From an uncultured Salinimicrobium sp. (GTDB lineage Bacteria; Bacteroidota; Bacteroidia; Flavobacteriales; Flavobacteriaceae): DNA of 5,892 nucleotides. A program made the position numbers and the translations under genes. Under the pieces are notes generated by a model. The model searched no databases. It saw nothing but the letters and a program-made list of their open reading frames with translations, and had not been told where the DNA came from. Each line of letters opens with the position of its first letter. Position 1 is the first letter of the stretch. The stretch is taken from assembly GCA_946887025.1 (NCBI GenBank), contig CAMPJY010000150.1, forward strand, positions 1-5,892. The letters run 5' to 3'. Shown here piece by piece: positions 1-5,892 of the stretch.

Positions 1-135
1 ACGGAATACAACAAATACATCAGGAAATTCCCCAACAATATCTTCGTAGGTTTCTACGGATTCGAGGAGATGCCACTGTACCAGGCTGACGAAGGTTCTG
101 AGGATGCCCCCGAGGTGGAATTTGACTTTTCATAA
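1..135 (+). CDS. lemA: LemA family protein, C-terminal fragment
   Basis: Frame 1 is open from the window edge to a TAA at 133-135 and gives 44 residues; the 5' part of the gene lies outside the window. What is seen: the motif YNKYIRKFPNNIF, then GFYGFEEMPLY, then an acidic linker and the end APEVEFDFS. This matches the closing section of LemA-family proteins, where a Y-N-x-x-(V/I)-R-x-F-P motif is followed by GF and a final P-x-V-x-F-x-F. LemA proteins are small, helical and anchored by one N-terminal membrane segment; their biochemical role is not settled. The next gene starts 3 bp after the stop, so co-transcription with the two TPM-domain genes is very likely. This lemA-TPM-TPM arrangement is familiar in Bacteroidota. 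The family call is firm for so short a piece; the function is not known. Confidence 0.88.
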   Translation, partial: TEYNKYIRKFPNNIFVGFYGFEEMPLYQADEGSEDAPEVEFDFS

Positions 136-138
136 GCC

Positions 139-573
139 ATGAGCAAGGTAAGCAAATTCCTTACCAGGGAAGAGGAGGAAGAAATTGTCGAAGCCATTCG
201 ACAGGCCGAGAAAAACACTTCCGGAGAGATCCGGGTCCACATTGAAAGCAGCAGCCACGAGCATCTCTGGGACCGGGCCATGGAGGTGTTCCATCTTCTG
301 AAGATGGACAACACCAAGGAATCCAACGGAGTGCTTATTTATGTGGCAGTGGAGGAACGACAGTTCATCATCTACGGCGACAAAGGAATAAACGAGGTGG
401 TTCCCCCGGATTTCTGGGAGAGCACCAAGGATGAGATCGTAGCCGAATTCAAGAAAGGCAATTTTAAGAAGGGCCTTATCAACGGGATCACCAAGGCCGG
501 AGAACAGCTCCAGAAACACTTCCCCTGGAGTGAAGGCGACCTCAACGAACTTTCAGACAAAATTTCAAGATAA
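139..573 (+). CDS. TPM-domain protein, soluble (144 aa)
   Basis: A TPM-domain protein (TLP18.3/Psb32/MOLO-1 fold) of 144 residues. The domain covers nearly the whole chain: an acidic helix (about 8-26, with EEEEE), the strand SGEIRVHIE (28-36), the strand GVLIYVAVEERQFIIYGDKGI (split around 64-84) and the closing helices ending near KHFPW. The GEIRVHIE and (G)VLI-x-V-x-x-x-x-R-x-x-I-x-x-x-x-G-I patterns are the family hallmarks. No signal peptide or membrane segment is visible, so a cytoplasmic location is inferred, unlike its neighbour downstream. The ATG follows the lemA stop by 3 bp and has no Shine-Dalgarno sequence, which is usual for this phylum; translation is probably coupled to lemA. 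TPM domains are found in photosystem II repair proteins and in bacterial YgcG-like proteins; a phosphatase activity has been proposed for some, but nothing here proves it. The protein's role is unknown. Confidence 0.9.
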   Translation: MSKVSKFLTREEEEEIVEAIRQAEKNTSGEIRVHIESSSHEHLWDRAMEVFHLLKMDNTKESNGVLIYVAVEERQFIIYGDKGINEVVPPDFWESTKDEIVAEFKKGNFKKGLINGITKAGEQLQKHFPWSEGDLNELSDKISR

Positions 574-583
574 AAACAACTAA

Positions 584-1381
584 ATGAAGTTTTCCCTAAG
601 GCAATTGATACTTTTATTTGCGGTGCTACTGACTGCAGTCAGCACTTATGCCCAAAGGGATATTCCGCCCAAACCTTCCATGCAGACCAGCGTCTATGAC
701 GAAGCTGATGTACTGAGCACGGCCGAGGAACAGAGTCTGGAGCAGAAACTCATCAATTACGCCGATACCACTTCCACCCAGATTGTGGTGGTAACCATCA
801 ATTCTTTAGAGGGAGAGTATATAGGCACCTATTCCGCCGAATGGGCCCACGAGTGGGGCATTGGTACAGCCGAAGAGGATAACGGGATCCTGGTGCTGCT
901 TTCGGAGGAAGATCGCAAGATCTGGATCACCACAGGTTACGGGATAGAGGGATACCTTACAGATGCCCTTTCAAAGGAAATCATTGATCAGATCATACTT
1001 CCCGCCTTTCGCAACGGAAGTTTTTATCAGGGCCTTGATCAAGGCACCTCGGCCATTATACAAGTCCTGAATGGCGTGTATGAAGGTACTCCCCAGCAGA
1101 GGAACAATACCCAGGGCTCTTCCCCCAGATTCATTATTCTGGCCATCATCTTTATCATCATGATGGTAATCTTCAGTCGTACCAGAAGGGGAGGCGGCAA
1201 GAACGGAGGCAGGAGGAACGCCAGTGGCGGACTGCTTGACATACTTATCCTCTCCAGCCTGGGACGCGGCGGCTTCGGCGGTGGCGGAGGTTTCGGAGGC
1301 GGCTTCGGGGGAGGCGGCGGCTTCGGAGGAGGTTTCGGCGGCGGTGGCTTCGGCGGCGGTGGCGCAGGTGGTGGCTGGTAA
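584..1381 (+). CDS. YgcG-type TPM-domain membrane protein with Gly-rich tail
   Basis: 265 residues. In order: a signal peptide (about 1-23, hydrophobic core LILLFAVLLTAV, likely cut after TYA), a TPM domain (about 37-164, with VYDEADVLS, the strand TQIVVVTINS, NGILVLLSEEDRKIWITTGYG and ALSKEIIDQIILPAFRNG), a polar linker, one membrane segment (182-198, FIILAIIFIIMMVIF), a basic stretch (RTRRGGGKNGGRR, 199-211), a short hydrophobic patch (LLDILILSSL) and a glycine/phenylalanine tail (229-265) ending GAGGGW. The basic residues after the membrane segment put the tail in the cytoplasm and the TPM domain in the periplasm (inference by the positive-inside rule). Domain order and tail match the YgcG-like family. 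The start lies 10 bp after the previous stop in an A-rich leader and gives an intact signal peptide. It is the last gene of the lemA-TPM-TPM cluster. The molecular function is unknown. Confidence 0.92.
   Translation: MKFSLRQLILLFAVLLTAVSTYAQRDIPPKPSMQTSVYDEADVLSTAEEQSLEQKLINYADTTSTQIVVVTINSLEGEYIGTYSAEWAHEWGIGTAEEDNGILVLLSEEDRKIWITTGYGIEGYLTDALSKEIIDQIILPAFRNGSFYQGLDQGTSAIIQVLNGVYEGTPQQRNNTQGSSPRFIILAIIFIIMMVIFSRTRRGGGKNGGRRNASGGLLDILILSSLGRGGFGGGGGFGGGFGGGGGFGGGFGGGGFGGGGAGGGW
1268..1378 (+). repeat. Gly/Phe-rich coding repeat (GGFGGGG-like)
   Basis: This is the 3' end of the second TPM gene, residues 229-265. Phenylalanines stand at 231, 237, 241, 247, 251 and 256, separated by runs of three to five glycines, then AGGGW. 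At DNA level the units vary by synonymous GGC/GGA/GGT/GGG choices, so the repeat is degenerate and does not look built for slippage-driven switching. The very high GC comes from the glycine codons and does not by itself indicate transfer. Confidence 0.85.
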
Positions 1382-1625
1382 AAAATGTTTGGAGTTTCAA
1401 ACTGAGCAATTAAATTTCTTGCCTCTCCTTTTAACATTAAGTAGAGACGCGATTTATCGCGTCTAGGCATCTTGCTCCAAGCGTTGAGCGTCTCAAACTG
1501 GGAAGAGTCTCCTGCCTCCCTATCCCGGACACGCGATAAATCGCGTCTCTACTCAATTAGGGGGACCGACACACAATAAGGGCGATCCAATGGAGCTAAA
1601 TTACAAAACCTTTTAAACAGGTATT
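1382..1625. other. Convergent intergenic region
   Basis: This 244-bp gap separates two genes that point towards each other (the TPM gene ends at 1381, the barrel gene at 1626). It holds a nested palindromic element (1436-1557). To its left is a short palindrome, AGTTT-C-AAACT, at 1393-1403. To its right, 1558-1625 is AT-rich towards the barrel stop and shows no gene, no RNA gene and no clean hairpin plus T-run. No coding sequence is supported here on either strand. Confidence 0.8.
1436..1557. repeat. Nested palindromic intergenic element with 23-bp inverted arms
   Basis: The left arm (1440-1462) and right arm (1531-1553) are perfect reverse complements over 23 nt; allowing one mismatch (1439/1554) the match extends to 27 nt (1436-1462 and 1531-1557). 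The core is the palindrome ACGCGAT-TT-ATCGCGT on the left and ACGCGAT-AA-ATCGCGT on the right, so each arm can also fold alone: the left as a 9-bp stem AGACGCGAT/ATCGCGTCT with a TT centre (1446-1465 region), the right as 7 bp plus 2 bp past a mismatch. The interior is 68 nt (1463-1530) and contains a third GCGTCTC at 1488-1494. The form resembles REP/BIME-like or small MITE-like intergenic repeats; from memory, similar GAGACGCGAT...ATCGCGTCTC repeats recur in flavobacterial genomes, but copy number cannot be seen in this window. Its position between convergent genes would suit a bidirectional transcription barrier, although no T-run follows either stem. Confidence 0.85.
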
Positions 1626-4400
1626 TTAAAACCTCCTGCTTCTCCCATTCTCATTCGGATCCTTCCCCCCAAACTTACTCAGCTTATAGGTAAGGCTTAG
1701 CATGAAATACTGCTCCAGTATCAGCTGCTGGGTATCCTGGACATAATCCCTACCAACATCCCTGGAGGTGCTCACATTCTCATTAAGCAGGTCATAAACC
1801 TTTACCTTTAAAGTAGCATCATCATTCAGAAACTGATACCCCAGACTCATGTTCCACAACACGGCAGTAGGATCAAACCCGGCAGCAGCCACGCTTCCGA
1901 AGTAGTTATATGAAAAATCATTTCCGAAGACAATGTTTTCCGGCCAGTAGGTGGTAGCCTCAAAACCTATGCTGTGGTTCATGTATTCCTCTTCGCGGTT
2001 GCTGTTGATATCGTAATCGCTCATCACATAATTAAGCTCATAGCGCGGGTTCAGGTCCACCAGCTCCATATAATTATACCCCAGCCTTACGGAGGGACCA
2101 AAGCCCCATCTCTTGGCATTGTATTTTTCCCCATCGGTGAAACCGATCTGTTTGTTATAGTTGGCATTTCCCCCCAGCCTGAAACTGAATTCGCTGTTTT
2201 CCTTTTTGTAGCGCTTGTTGTAATAAGCCCCCACATAAGCATTCATCCCGCCGTCCACGTTGGTATAAGTGGTGGTCCGCACCAGATCTTCATCGGTAGT
2301 GGTTACGGGAACAACATCATCCTCCGTCATGCTGATGGAGGCATAGGAGCCAAATCCGCTGCGCGTGGCGAAATCAAAGTCGTGGTAGTTCAGATTAATA
2401 TTATGAGAATAAGTAGGCCTCAGTTCCGGGTTCCCCACCACGATATTTAACGGATTGGTGACATCCGCTACGGGCTGCATCTGCCTGATGGAAGGGATCT
2501 GGGTGTTGTTGCGATAGGAGATTCGGGCACTGGTCCCCCGCTTGATCTCATAGCGAATGTTCGACTGGAGGTAAAGGTTGTTGAAGGACCTGTCGAATCC
2601 TGTTCCCGAGATCAGGTTTTCTGTCTCCAGGGAAGTGTTCAGGAGTCCCACATCAAACCCGGCCCTCAGTTTTTCCCCTTCATAGTTAAGCCCAAGATTG
2701 GGAATATGCTTCAGACTCCTGATCTCAAAAGCATTGCTCAGATCCTCCAGAAGCAGGGAATGCTCTCCCGTTTCTTCATCCAAGCCGTAGACATTTCGTC
2801 GGTTCTCCGCATTCTCGGTGTTGAATTCGTAGGACAGGTCCAGAAACAGGTTTTCCGCAAGCACAGAGCGCTGAGTGATTCCCAGACCGTACTCATCCTT
2901 CTGGTCCTCTTCATCGATGAACTGGTCCTGCTCCCGGAGCTCCTCGATCCCATTGTCGTAGGTGATCCTTTCAGAGCGGAACACATTGTCGCTCTCAGAA
3001 ATGTTGTTGTTATTGCTGAATTCCGCCTGCAGGTAGGCGCCCCTGCTTCCAAATCGTTTTATAAAGTCGATCCTGCTGCCGAATTCCGAATTGCTGAAGT
3101 TTCCGTCCCTGAAGGTGCTGGAACTATTCGTCAGCTCCCGATTTTCATCCAGGGTCTCCTCCATGCTGCTGCTGGTGGAGAAACCTTCGTTGATGTTGAC
3201 CCGCGGCCTGAAGGAGATCTTGGTAAGACTGTCAATCTCGAATTCGAAGGAGGCGCTGGCCCTGTGACTGTCATTCTGCACATTTCCGGAGGAAACAGAG
3301 TTGGAATAATAGGTACGGTCCGGGAGGAAATTCTCCCTTTCCACGATGGTATGGGTTTCGGTATCATTTCTTCCGAAGAAATAATCCGCATTCAGTTCTG
3401 TCTTCTCATTCCACTCATTGGTGAAGTTGAAGCCCGCCGTTTCACTCTTGGTGATCCCGCCGCCTCCGCCGAAGGAATTGCCGTTAATGCTGAAGCTTCC
3501 GTTGCTGCTGAACATAATGCTCCTGCCCCTGCCGCCCATCGCATCGAAAACCTCGTCGAAGCTGAAGCCGGAGCTGTTGATGTTATTGGAACTCGCCAGG
3601 ACGCTTACCCGAAGCTCATCCTTGAAGTAATTCCCAATGCCGCTGAGTTCATACCTGCCGTCTGTCCCCCCGCCTGCGGTTGCCCGGGTAAAATAGCCGT
3701 GGTTCTTGTCCTCCTGAATGGTGATGTTGATGGTTTTGTTGTCCGGATCCCCCGCTTTTCCGGTGAATTCTTCTGTTTTGGTCTTCGTGTCCACCACCTG
3801 TATCTTGTCGATGATCTCCTTCGGAAGGTTTTTGGTGGCGATCTTGGGATCATTTCCAAAGAATTCCTTCCCGTTGACAAGAATTCGTGTAACAGGCTTC
3901 CCGTTGACAGTAATATTCCCCTGGGCATCTACCTCCACCCCGGGAAGTTTCTTCATCACATCCTCCAGATTCGCGTCAGGACGGGTGCTGAAGGAGCCGG
4001 CATTAAATTCCAGTGTATCCGTCTTCACCGTAACGGGGGCACGATCCGCGACCACGGTAACTTCCCCCAGCATATTGGTGGCAAATTCCATTTCCAGGGT
4101 TCCCAGGGCTAACTTTTCTGAAGAAAGATCCACCAGTCGTTTAAAGGGCAGATATCCGGCGTAGCTGCCTACCAGCCGAAGGGAATCGGCAGAATCTGAA
4201 CCTTCGAGTACAAAATTTCCATCTGCATCAGTAATGGTATAGGTTACCAGACTGCTGTCAGCGACTTTTTCAACAAAGATGGTGGCCGACTCCAGGGGCT
4301 GCCCGTTTTCTTTGTCGACGATCTTTCCGGAGATCTCAAAATTCTGTGCGGTGGTGGTAAAGGATAAAAAGAGGAACGGGAGGAAAAATATACTTTTCAT
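1626..4400 (-). CDS. Outer-membrane beta-barrel protein with carboxypeptidase-like domain (TonB-receptor-like)
   Basis: 924 residues from the ATG at 4400. In order: signal peptide (1-18, MKSIFFLPFLFLSFTTTA, then Q), a carboxypeptidase-D regulatory-like beta-sandwich (about 21-105, ISGKIVDKENGQPLESATIFV), a plug-like domain (about 115-235, with DTLEF, LEDVMKKLPGVEVDAQGNI, NGKPVTRILVNGKEFFG and LPKEIIDKIQVVD), a glycine/serine-rich loop (289-315), then a long C-terminal barrel with GNPELRP (656-662), VYDLLNEN (868-875) and the last strand YFMLSLTYKLSKFG (about 898-911). These are landmarks of the Bacteroidota outer-membrane beta-barrel family related to TonB-dependent receptors. The chain contains no cysteine, as expected for an outer-membrane protein. 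A start 20 codons upstream (4460) is in frame, but it would place MESRQSFCSLACTS ahead of the signal peptide, so 4400 is preferred. There is no SusD gene beside it and the barrel differs from SusC, so a glycan-uptake role is not supported; the substrate is unknown. Confidence 0.9.
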   Translation of the reverse strand: MKSIFFLPFLFLSFTTTAQNFEISGKIVDKENGQPLESATIFVEKVADSSLVTYTITDADGNFVLEGSDSADSLRLVGSYAGYLPFKRLVDLSSEKLALGTLEMEFATNMLGEVTVVADRAPVTVKTDTLEFNAGSFSTRPDANLEDVMKKLPGVEVDAQGNITVNGKPVTRILVNGKEFFGNDPKIATKNLPKEIIDKIQVVDTKTKTEEFTGKAGDPDNKTINITIQEDKNHGYFTRATAGGGTDGRYELSGIGNYFKDELRVSVLASSNNINSSGFSFDEVFDAMGGRGRSIMFSSNGSFSINGNSFGGGGGITKSETAGFNFTNEWNEKTELNADYFFGRNDTETHTIVERENFLPDRTYYSNSVSSGNVQNDSHRASASFEFEIDSLTKISFRPRVNINEGFSTSSSMEETLDENRELTNSSSTFRDGNFSNSEFGSRIDFIKRFGSRGAYLQAEFSNNNNISESDNVFRSERITYDNGIEELREQDQFIDEEDQKDEYGLGITQRSVLAENLFLDLSYEFNTENAENRRNVYGLDEETGEHSLLLEDLSNAFEIRSLKHIPNLGLNYEGEKLRAGFDVGLLNTSLETENLISGTGFDRSFNNLYLQSNIRYEIKRGTSARISYRNNTQIPSIRQMQPVADVTNPLNIVVGNPELRPTYSHNINLNYHDFDFATRSGFGSYASISMTEDDVVPVTTTDEDLVRTTTYTNVDGGMNAYVGAYYNKRYKKENSEFSFRLGGNANYNKQIGFTDGEKYNAKRWGFGPSVRLGYNYMELVDLNPRYELNYVMSDYDINSNREEEYMNHSIGFEATTYWPENIVFGNDFSYNYFGSVAAAGFDPTAVLWNMSLGYQFLNDDATLKVKVYDLLNENVSTSRDVGRDYVQDTQQLILEQYFMLSLTYKLSKFGGKDPNENGRSRRF

Positions 4401-4498
4401 TGGAGGAATTAGGTTGATAGATGTGCAGGCAAGGCTGCAAAAACTTTGCCTGCTTTCCAACTTAAGACCTAAAAATAAGGGAATAGTTTAATGAGCCC
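4401..4498 (-). other. Leader region between der and the barrel gene, with inverted repeat
   Basis: This 98-bp gap lies between the der stop and the barrel ATG. It contains an 8-bp perfect inverted repeat, GCAGGCAA (4425-4432) and TTGCCTGC (4446-4453), with a 13-nt spacer. A second 5-bp repeat, GCAAA (4437-4441) and TTTGC (4445-4449), overlaps the right arm of the first, so the two folds exclude each other. No T-run follows on the minus strand, so a der terminator is not supported. On the minus strand, the 20 nt before the barrel ATG have no Shine-Dalgarno sequence. No convincing promoter is seen, so read-through from der is possible. Confidence 0.6.
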
Positions 4499-5806
4499 CT
4501 ATTTTTTTCTAAAATATACTGAAACTGGAACCCCCGTGAAGTTAAATTCCTTCCTCAGCCTGTTCTCAAGAAAACGTTTATAGGAATCCGGGACGTACTG
4601 GGGAAGGTTACAGAAAAAGGCAAACTGTGGCTGTGGCGTAGGCAGCTGCATACAGAACTTGATCTTCACGTATTTGCCTTTGGTGGCTGGGGGCGGGAAG
4701 GCTTCAATAATAGGAAGCATTAGTTCGTTCAGTTCACTGGTCTTGATCTTCTTGCTGCGGTTGTTATACACCTCCACAGCGGTTTCAATAGCCTTGAAGA
4801 TACGCTGTTTGTTGAGGACAGACATGAAGATGATGGGCACATCAACAAAAGGCTCCATTTCCGCTTTGATTCGGCGTTCGTATTCCTTCATGGTATTGGA
4901 TTCCTTATCCTCTATCAGGTCCCATTTGTTCACGAGTATCACTACTCCCTTCCGGTTCCTTTCGGCCAGCCAGAAGATGTTCTGTACCTGTCCGTCGAAA
5001 CCACGAGTGGCATCCATGACCACCAGACATACGTCACAATGTTCGATAGCCCGGATAGAACGCATCACGGAATAAAATTCCAAATCCTCCTTAACCTTCG
5101 ACTTCCTTCTGATTCCTGCGGTATCCACAAGGTTGAACTCGAAGCCGAAGCGGTTGTATTTTGTATCTATGGAATCGCGGGTGGTGCCTGCGATATCGGT
5201 CACTATATAACGCTCTTCCCCTATGAGGGCATTGATAAATGATGATTTTCCGGCATTAGGCCTTCCCACCACTGCAAAGCGTGGCAGTTCTGATTCTTCC
5301 TCTTCCACTTTCTCCGGAAGGGCCTCCACAACGGCATCCAGGAGTTCTCCCGTACCACTTCCGTTTGTACTTGCTATGGGGAAGTATTCCCCCAGCCCCA
5401 GGGAATAGAATTCCACGGCATTCTCCAGTCTTTTGGAGTTGTCCACCTTATTGATGGCCAGGAATACAGGCTTTTTAACCCTTCTCAGCAGGTCCGCCAC
5501 ATCCTCGTCCATAGGGGTGACCCCGGATTCCACGTCCACCATAAAGATGATGGCATCGGCCTCATCAATGGCAAGTTTCACCTGCTTGTCGATCTCTTCT
5601 TCGAATATATCTTCACTCCCGACAATGTAACCCCCCGTATCAATGACAGAGAAATTGCGGCCGTTCCAGTCAGTCTTCCCGTAATGCCTGTCGCGGGTCA
5701 CGCCGCTCACAGAATCTACAATAGCCTCCCGGCGCTGGATCAATCGGTTAAAAAACGTGGATTTTCCAACATTCGGTCTTCCTACTATAGCTACAATACT
5801 GCTCAT
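4499..5806 (-). CDS. der: Ribosome-assembly GTPase Der (EngA)
   Basis: 435 residues, the compact length usual for the family. Der is an essential GTPase with two tandem GTP-binding domains that acts in assembly of the 50S ribosomal subunit. GTPase domain 1 shows G1 GRPNVGKS (9-16), the G2 region SGVTRDR (34-40), G3 DTGG (56-59), G4 NKVD (119-122) and G5 near AST (145-147). After an acidic linker (EKVEEEESE, 165-173), domain 2 shows G1 GRPNAGKS (181-188), G2 AGTTRDS (206-212), G3 DTAG (228-231) and G4 NKWD (293-296). The KH-like RNA-binding domain (about 350-435) contains [14 protein letters not shown] and [14 protein letters not shown], ending in YFRKK. All key residues are present. The ATG at 5806 places the first P-loop at residue 9, as in other Der proteins. 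It is the upstream gene on this strand; the barrel gene begins 98 bp downstream. Identification is firm. Confidence 0.98.
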   Translation of the reverse strand: MSSIVAIVGRPNVGKSTFFNRLIQRREAIVDSVSGVTRDRHYGKTDWNGRNFSVIDTGGYIVGSEDIFEEEIDKQVKLAIDEADAIIFMVDVESGVTPMDEDVADLLRRVKKPVFLAINKVDNSKRLENAVEFYSLGLGEYFPIASTNGSGTGELLDAVVEALPEKVEEEESELPRFAVVGRPNAGKSSFINALIGEERYIVTDIAGTTRDSIDTKYNRFGFEFNLVDTAGIRRKSKVKEDLEFYSVMRSIRAIEHCDVCLVVMDATRGFDGQVQNIFWLAERNRKGVVILVNKWDLIEDKESNTMKEYERRIKAEMEPFVDVPIIFMSVLNKQRIFKAIETAVEVYNNRSKKIKTSELNELMLPIIEAFPPPATKGKYVKIKFCMQLPTPQPQFAFFCNLPQYVPDSYKRFLENRLRKEFNFTGVPVSVYFRKK

Positions 5807-5829
5807 ATTCAGTTTCTTAAAATTGGCTG

Positions 5830-5837
5830 CAAAATTA
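5830..5837 (-). promoter_or_regulatory. Candidate -7 promoter element for der (TAATTTTG)
   Basis: On the minus strand the octamer TAATTTTG fits the Bacteroidota -7 consensus TAnnTTTG exactly. It ends 23 nt before the der ATG, which would leave a short A-rich leader. No TTG is found about 19-21 nt further upstream, where a run of G lies instead, so the -33 half is missing and the call rests on one short motif. Confidence 0.4.
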
Positions 5838-5892
5838 CGTCTTTTTTTGTGCCCCCCGACCCACTAAAAAATTTTCTTTCAATCCTTCAATC
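5838..5892. other. Upstream flank of der, no gene seen
   Basis: These 55 bases carry a T7 run (5842-5848), a C6 run (5852-5857) and a direct repeat of TTCAATC (5878-5884 and 5886-5892). On the minus strand one frame stays open from the edge to a TAA near the -7 element, but its residues are not recognisable as the end of any known protein, so no partial gene is called. Confidence 0.4.

Noticed and set aside
1039..1470. Minus-strand open frame rich in proline
   Set aside because: It is the reverse reading of the glycine-rich tail (GGN codons read backwards as CCN) and continues through the palindrome; composition alone explains it.
1465..1517. Possible tRNA, because of the cloverleaf-like pairing
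   Set aside because: It is only 53 nt, the stems are 3-5 bp, and it has no T-loop motif, anticodon arm of proper size or acceptor stem.
1440..1553. Classical Rho-independent terminator
   Set aside because: The stems are strong, but no T-run follows the right arm on the plus strand or the left arm on the minus strand, so only a non-standard barrier role could be argued.
2706..4112. Long plus-strand open frame of 468 codons opposite the barrel gene
   Set aside because: The minus strand encodes an intact, recognisable outer-membrane protein throughout; the opposite frame has no recognisable domain and stays open because of third-base composition.
1626..4400. SusC-type glycan importer
   Set aside because: There is no adjacent SusD gene and the barrel landmarks fit the other outer-membrane beta-barrel family better.
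4470..4477. TATTTTTA on the minus strand as a -7 element for the barrel gene
   Set aside because: It differs from TAnnTTTG at the last base, and no TTG lies at the expected upstream spacing.
1..5892. CRISPR array, insertion sequence, prophage or defence genes
   Set aside because: There are no regularly spaced repeats and no transposase, integrase, nuclease or phage-like reading frames; all long genes are accounted for by housekeeping or envelope functions.

Overview
The window reads as ordinary chromosomal DNA from a member of the Bacteroidota, most likely a marine-type flavobacterium. Four things point that way. There is a long outer-membrane beta-barrel protein with a carboxypeptidase-like N-terminal domain. 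The lemA-TPM-TPM gene cluster is common in this phylum. Start codons lack Shine-Dalgarno sequences and have A-rich leaders instead. A TAnnTTTG-type -7 promoter element lies upstream of der. The genus cannot be set from this stretch.

Layout. Positions 1-1381 (+ strand) hold the 3' end of a lemA-family gene followed 3 bp later by a soluble TPM-domain protein and 10 bp after that by a secreted, membrane-anchored TPM-domain protein with a glycine-rich tail. These three look like one operon. Positions 1382-1625 are a convergent intergenic region occupied mainly by a nested palindromic element with 23-bp perfect inverted arms (1440-1462 and 1531-1553), each arm being itself a hairpin. Positions 1626-4400 (- strand) encode a 924-residue outer-membrane beta-barrel protein of the TonB-receptor-like type. 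Positions 4401-4498 form its leader, with two competing short hairpins. Positions 4499-5806 (- strand) encode the ribosome-assembly GTPase Der, with both GTPase domains and the KH-like domain intact. Positions 5807-5892 are der upstream DNA.

How the genes relate. The + strand cluster is an envelope-associated set of poorly understood function. LemA and the two TPM proteins may work together on the membrane, one TPM domain predicted in the cytoplasm and the other in the periplasm. Der and the barrel protein share a strand but have no obvious functional link; the 98-bp gap allows either read-through from der or a separate promoter.

I do not see a convincing new system. The items most worth a second look are the nested palindrome between the convergent genes, with a branched fold possible in its interior, and the paired TPM proteins on opposite sides of the membrane.
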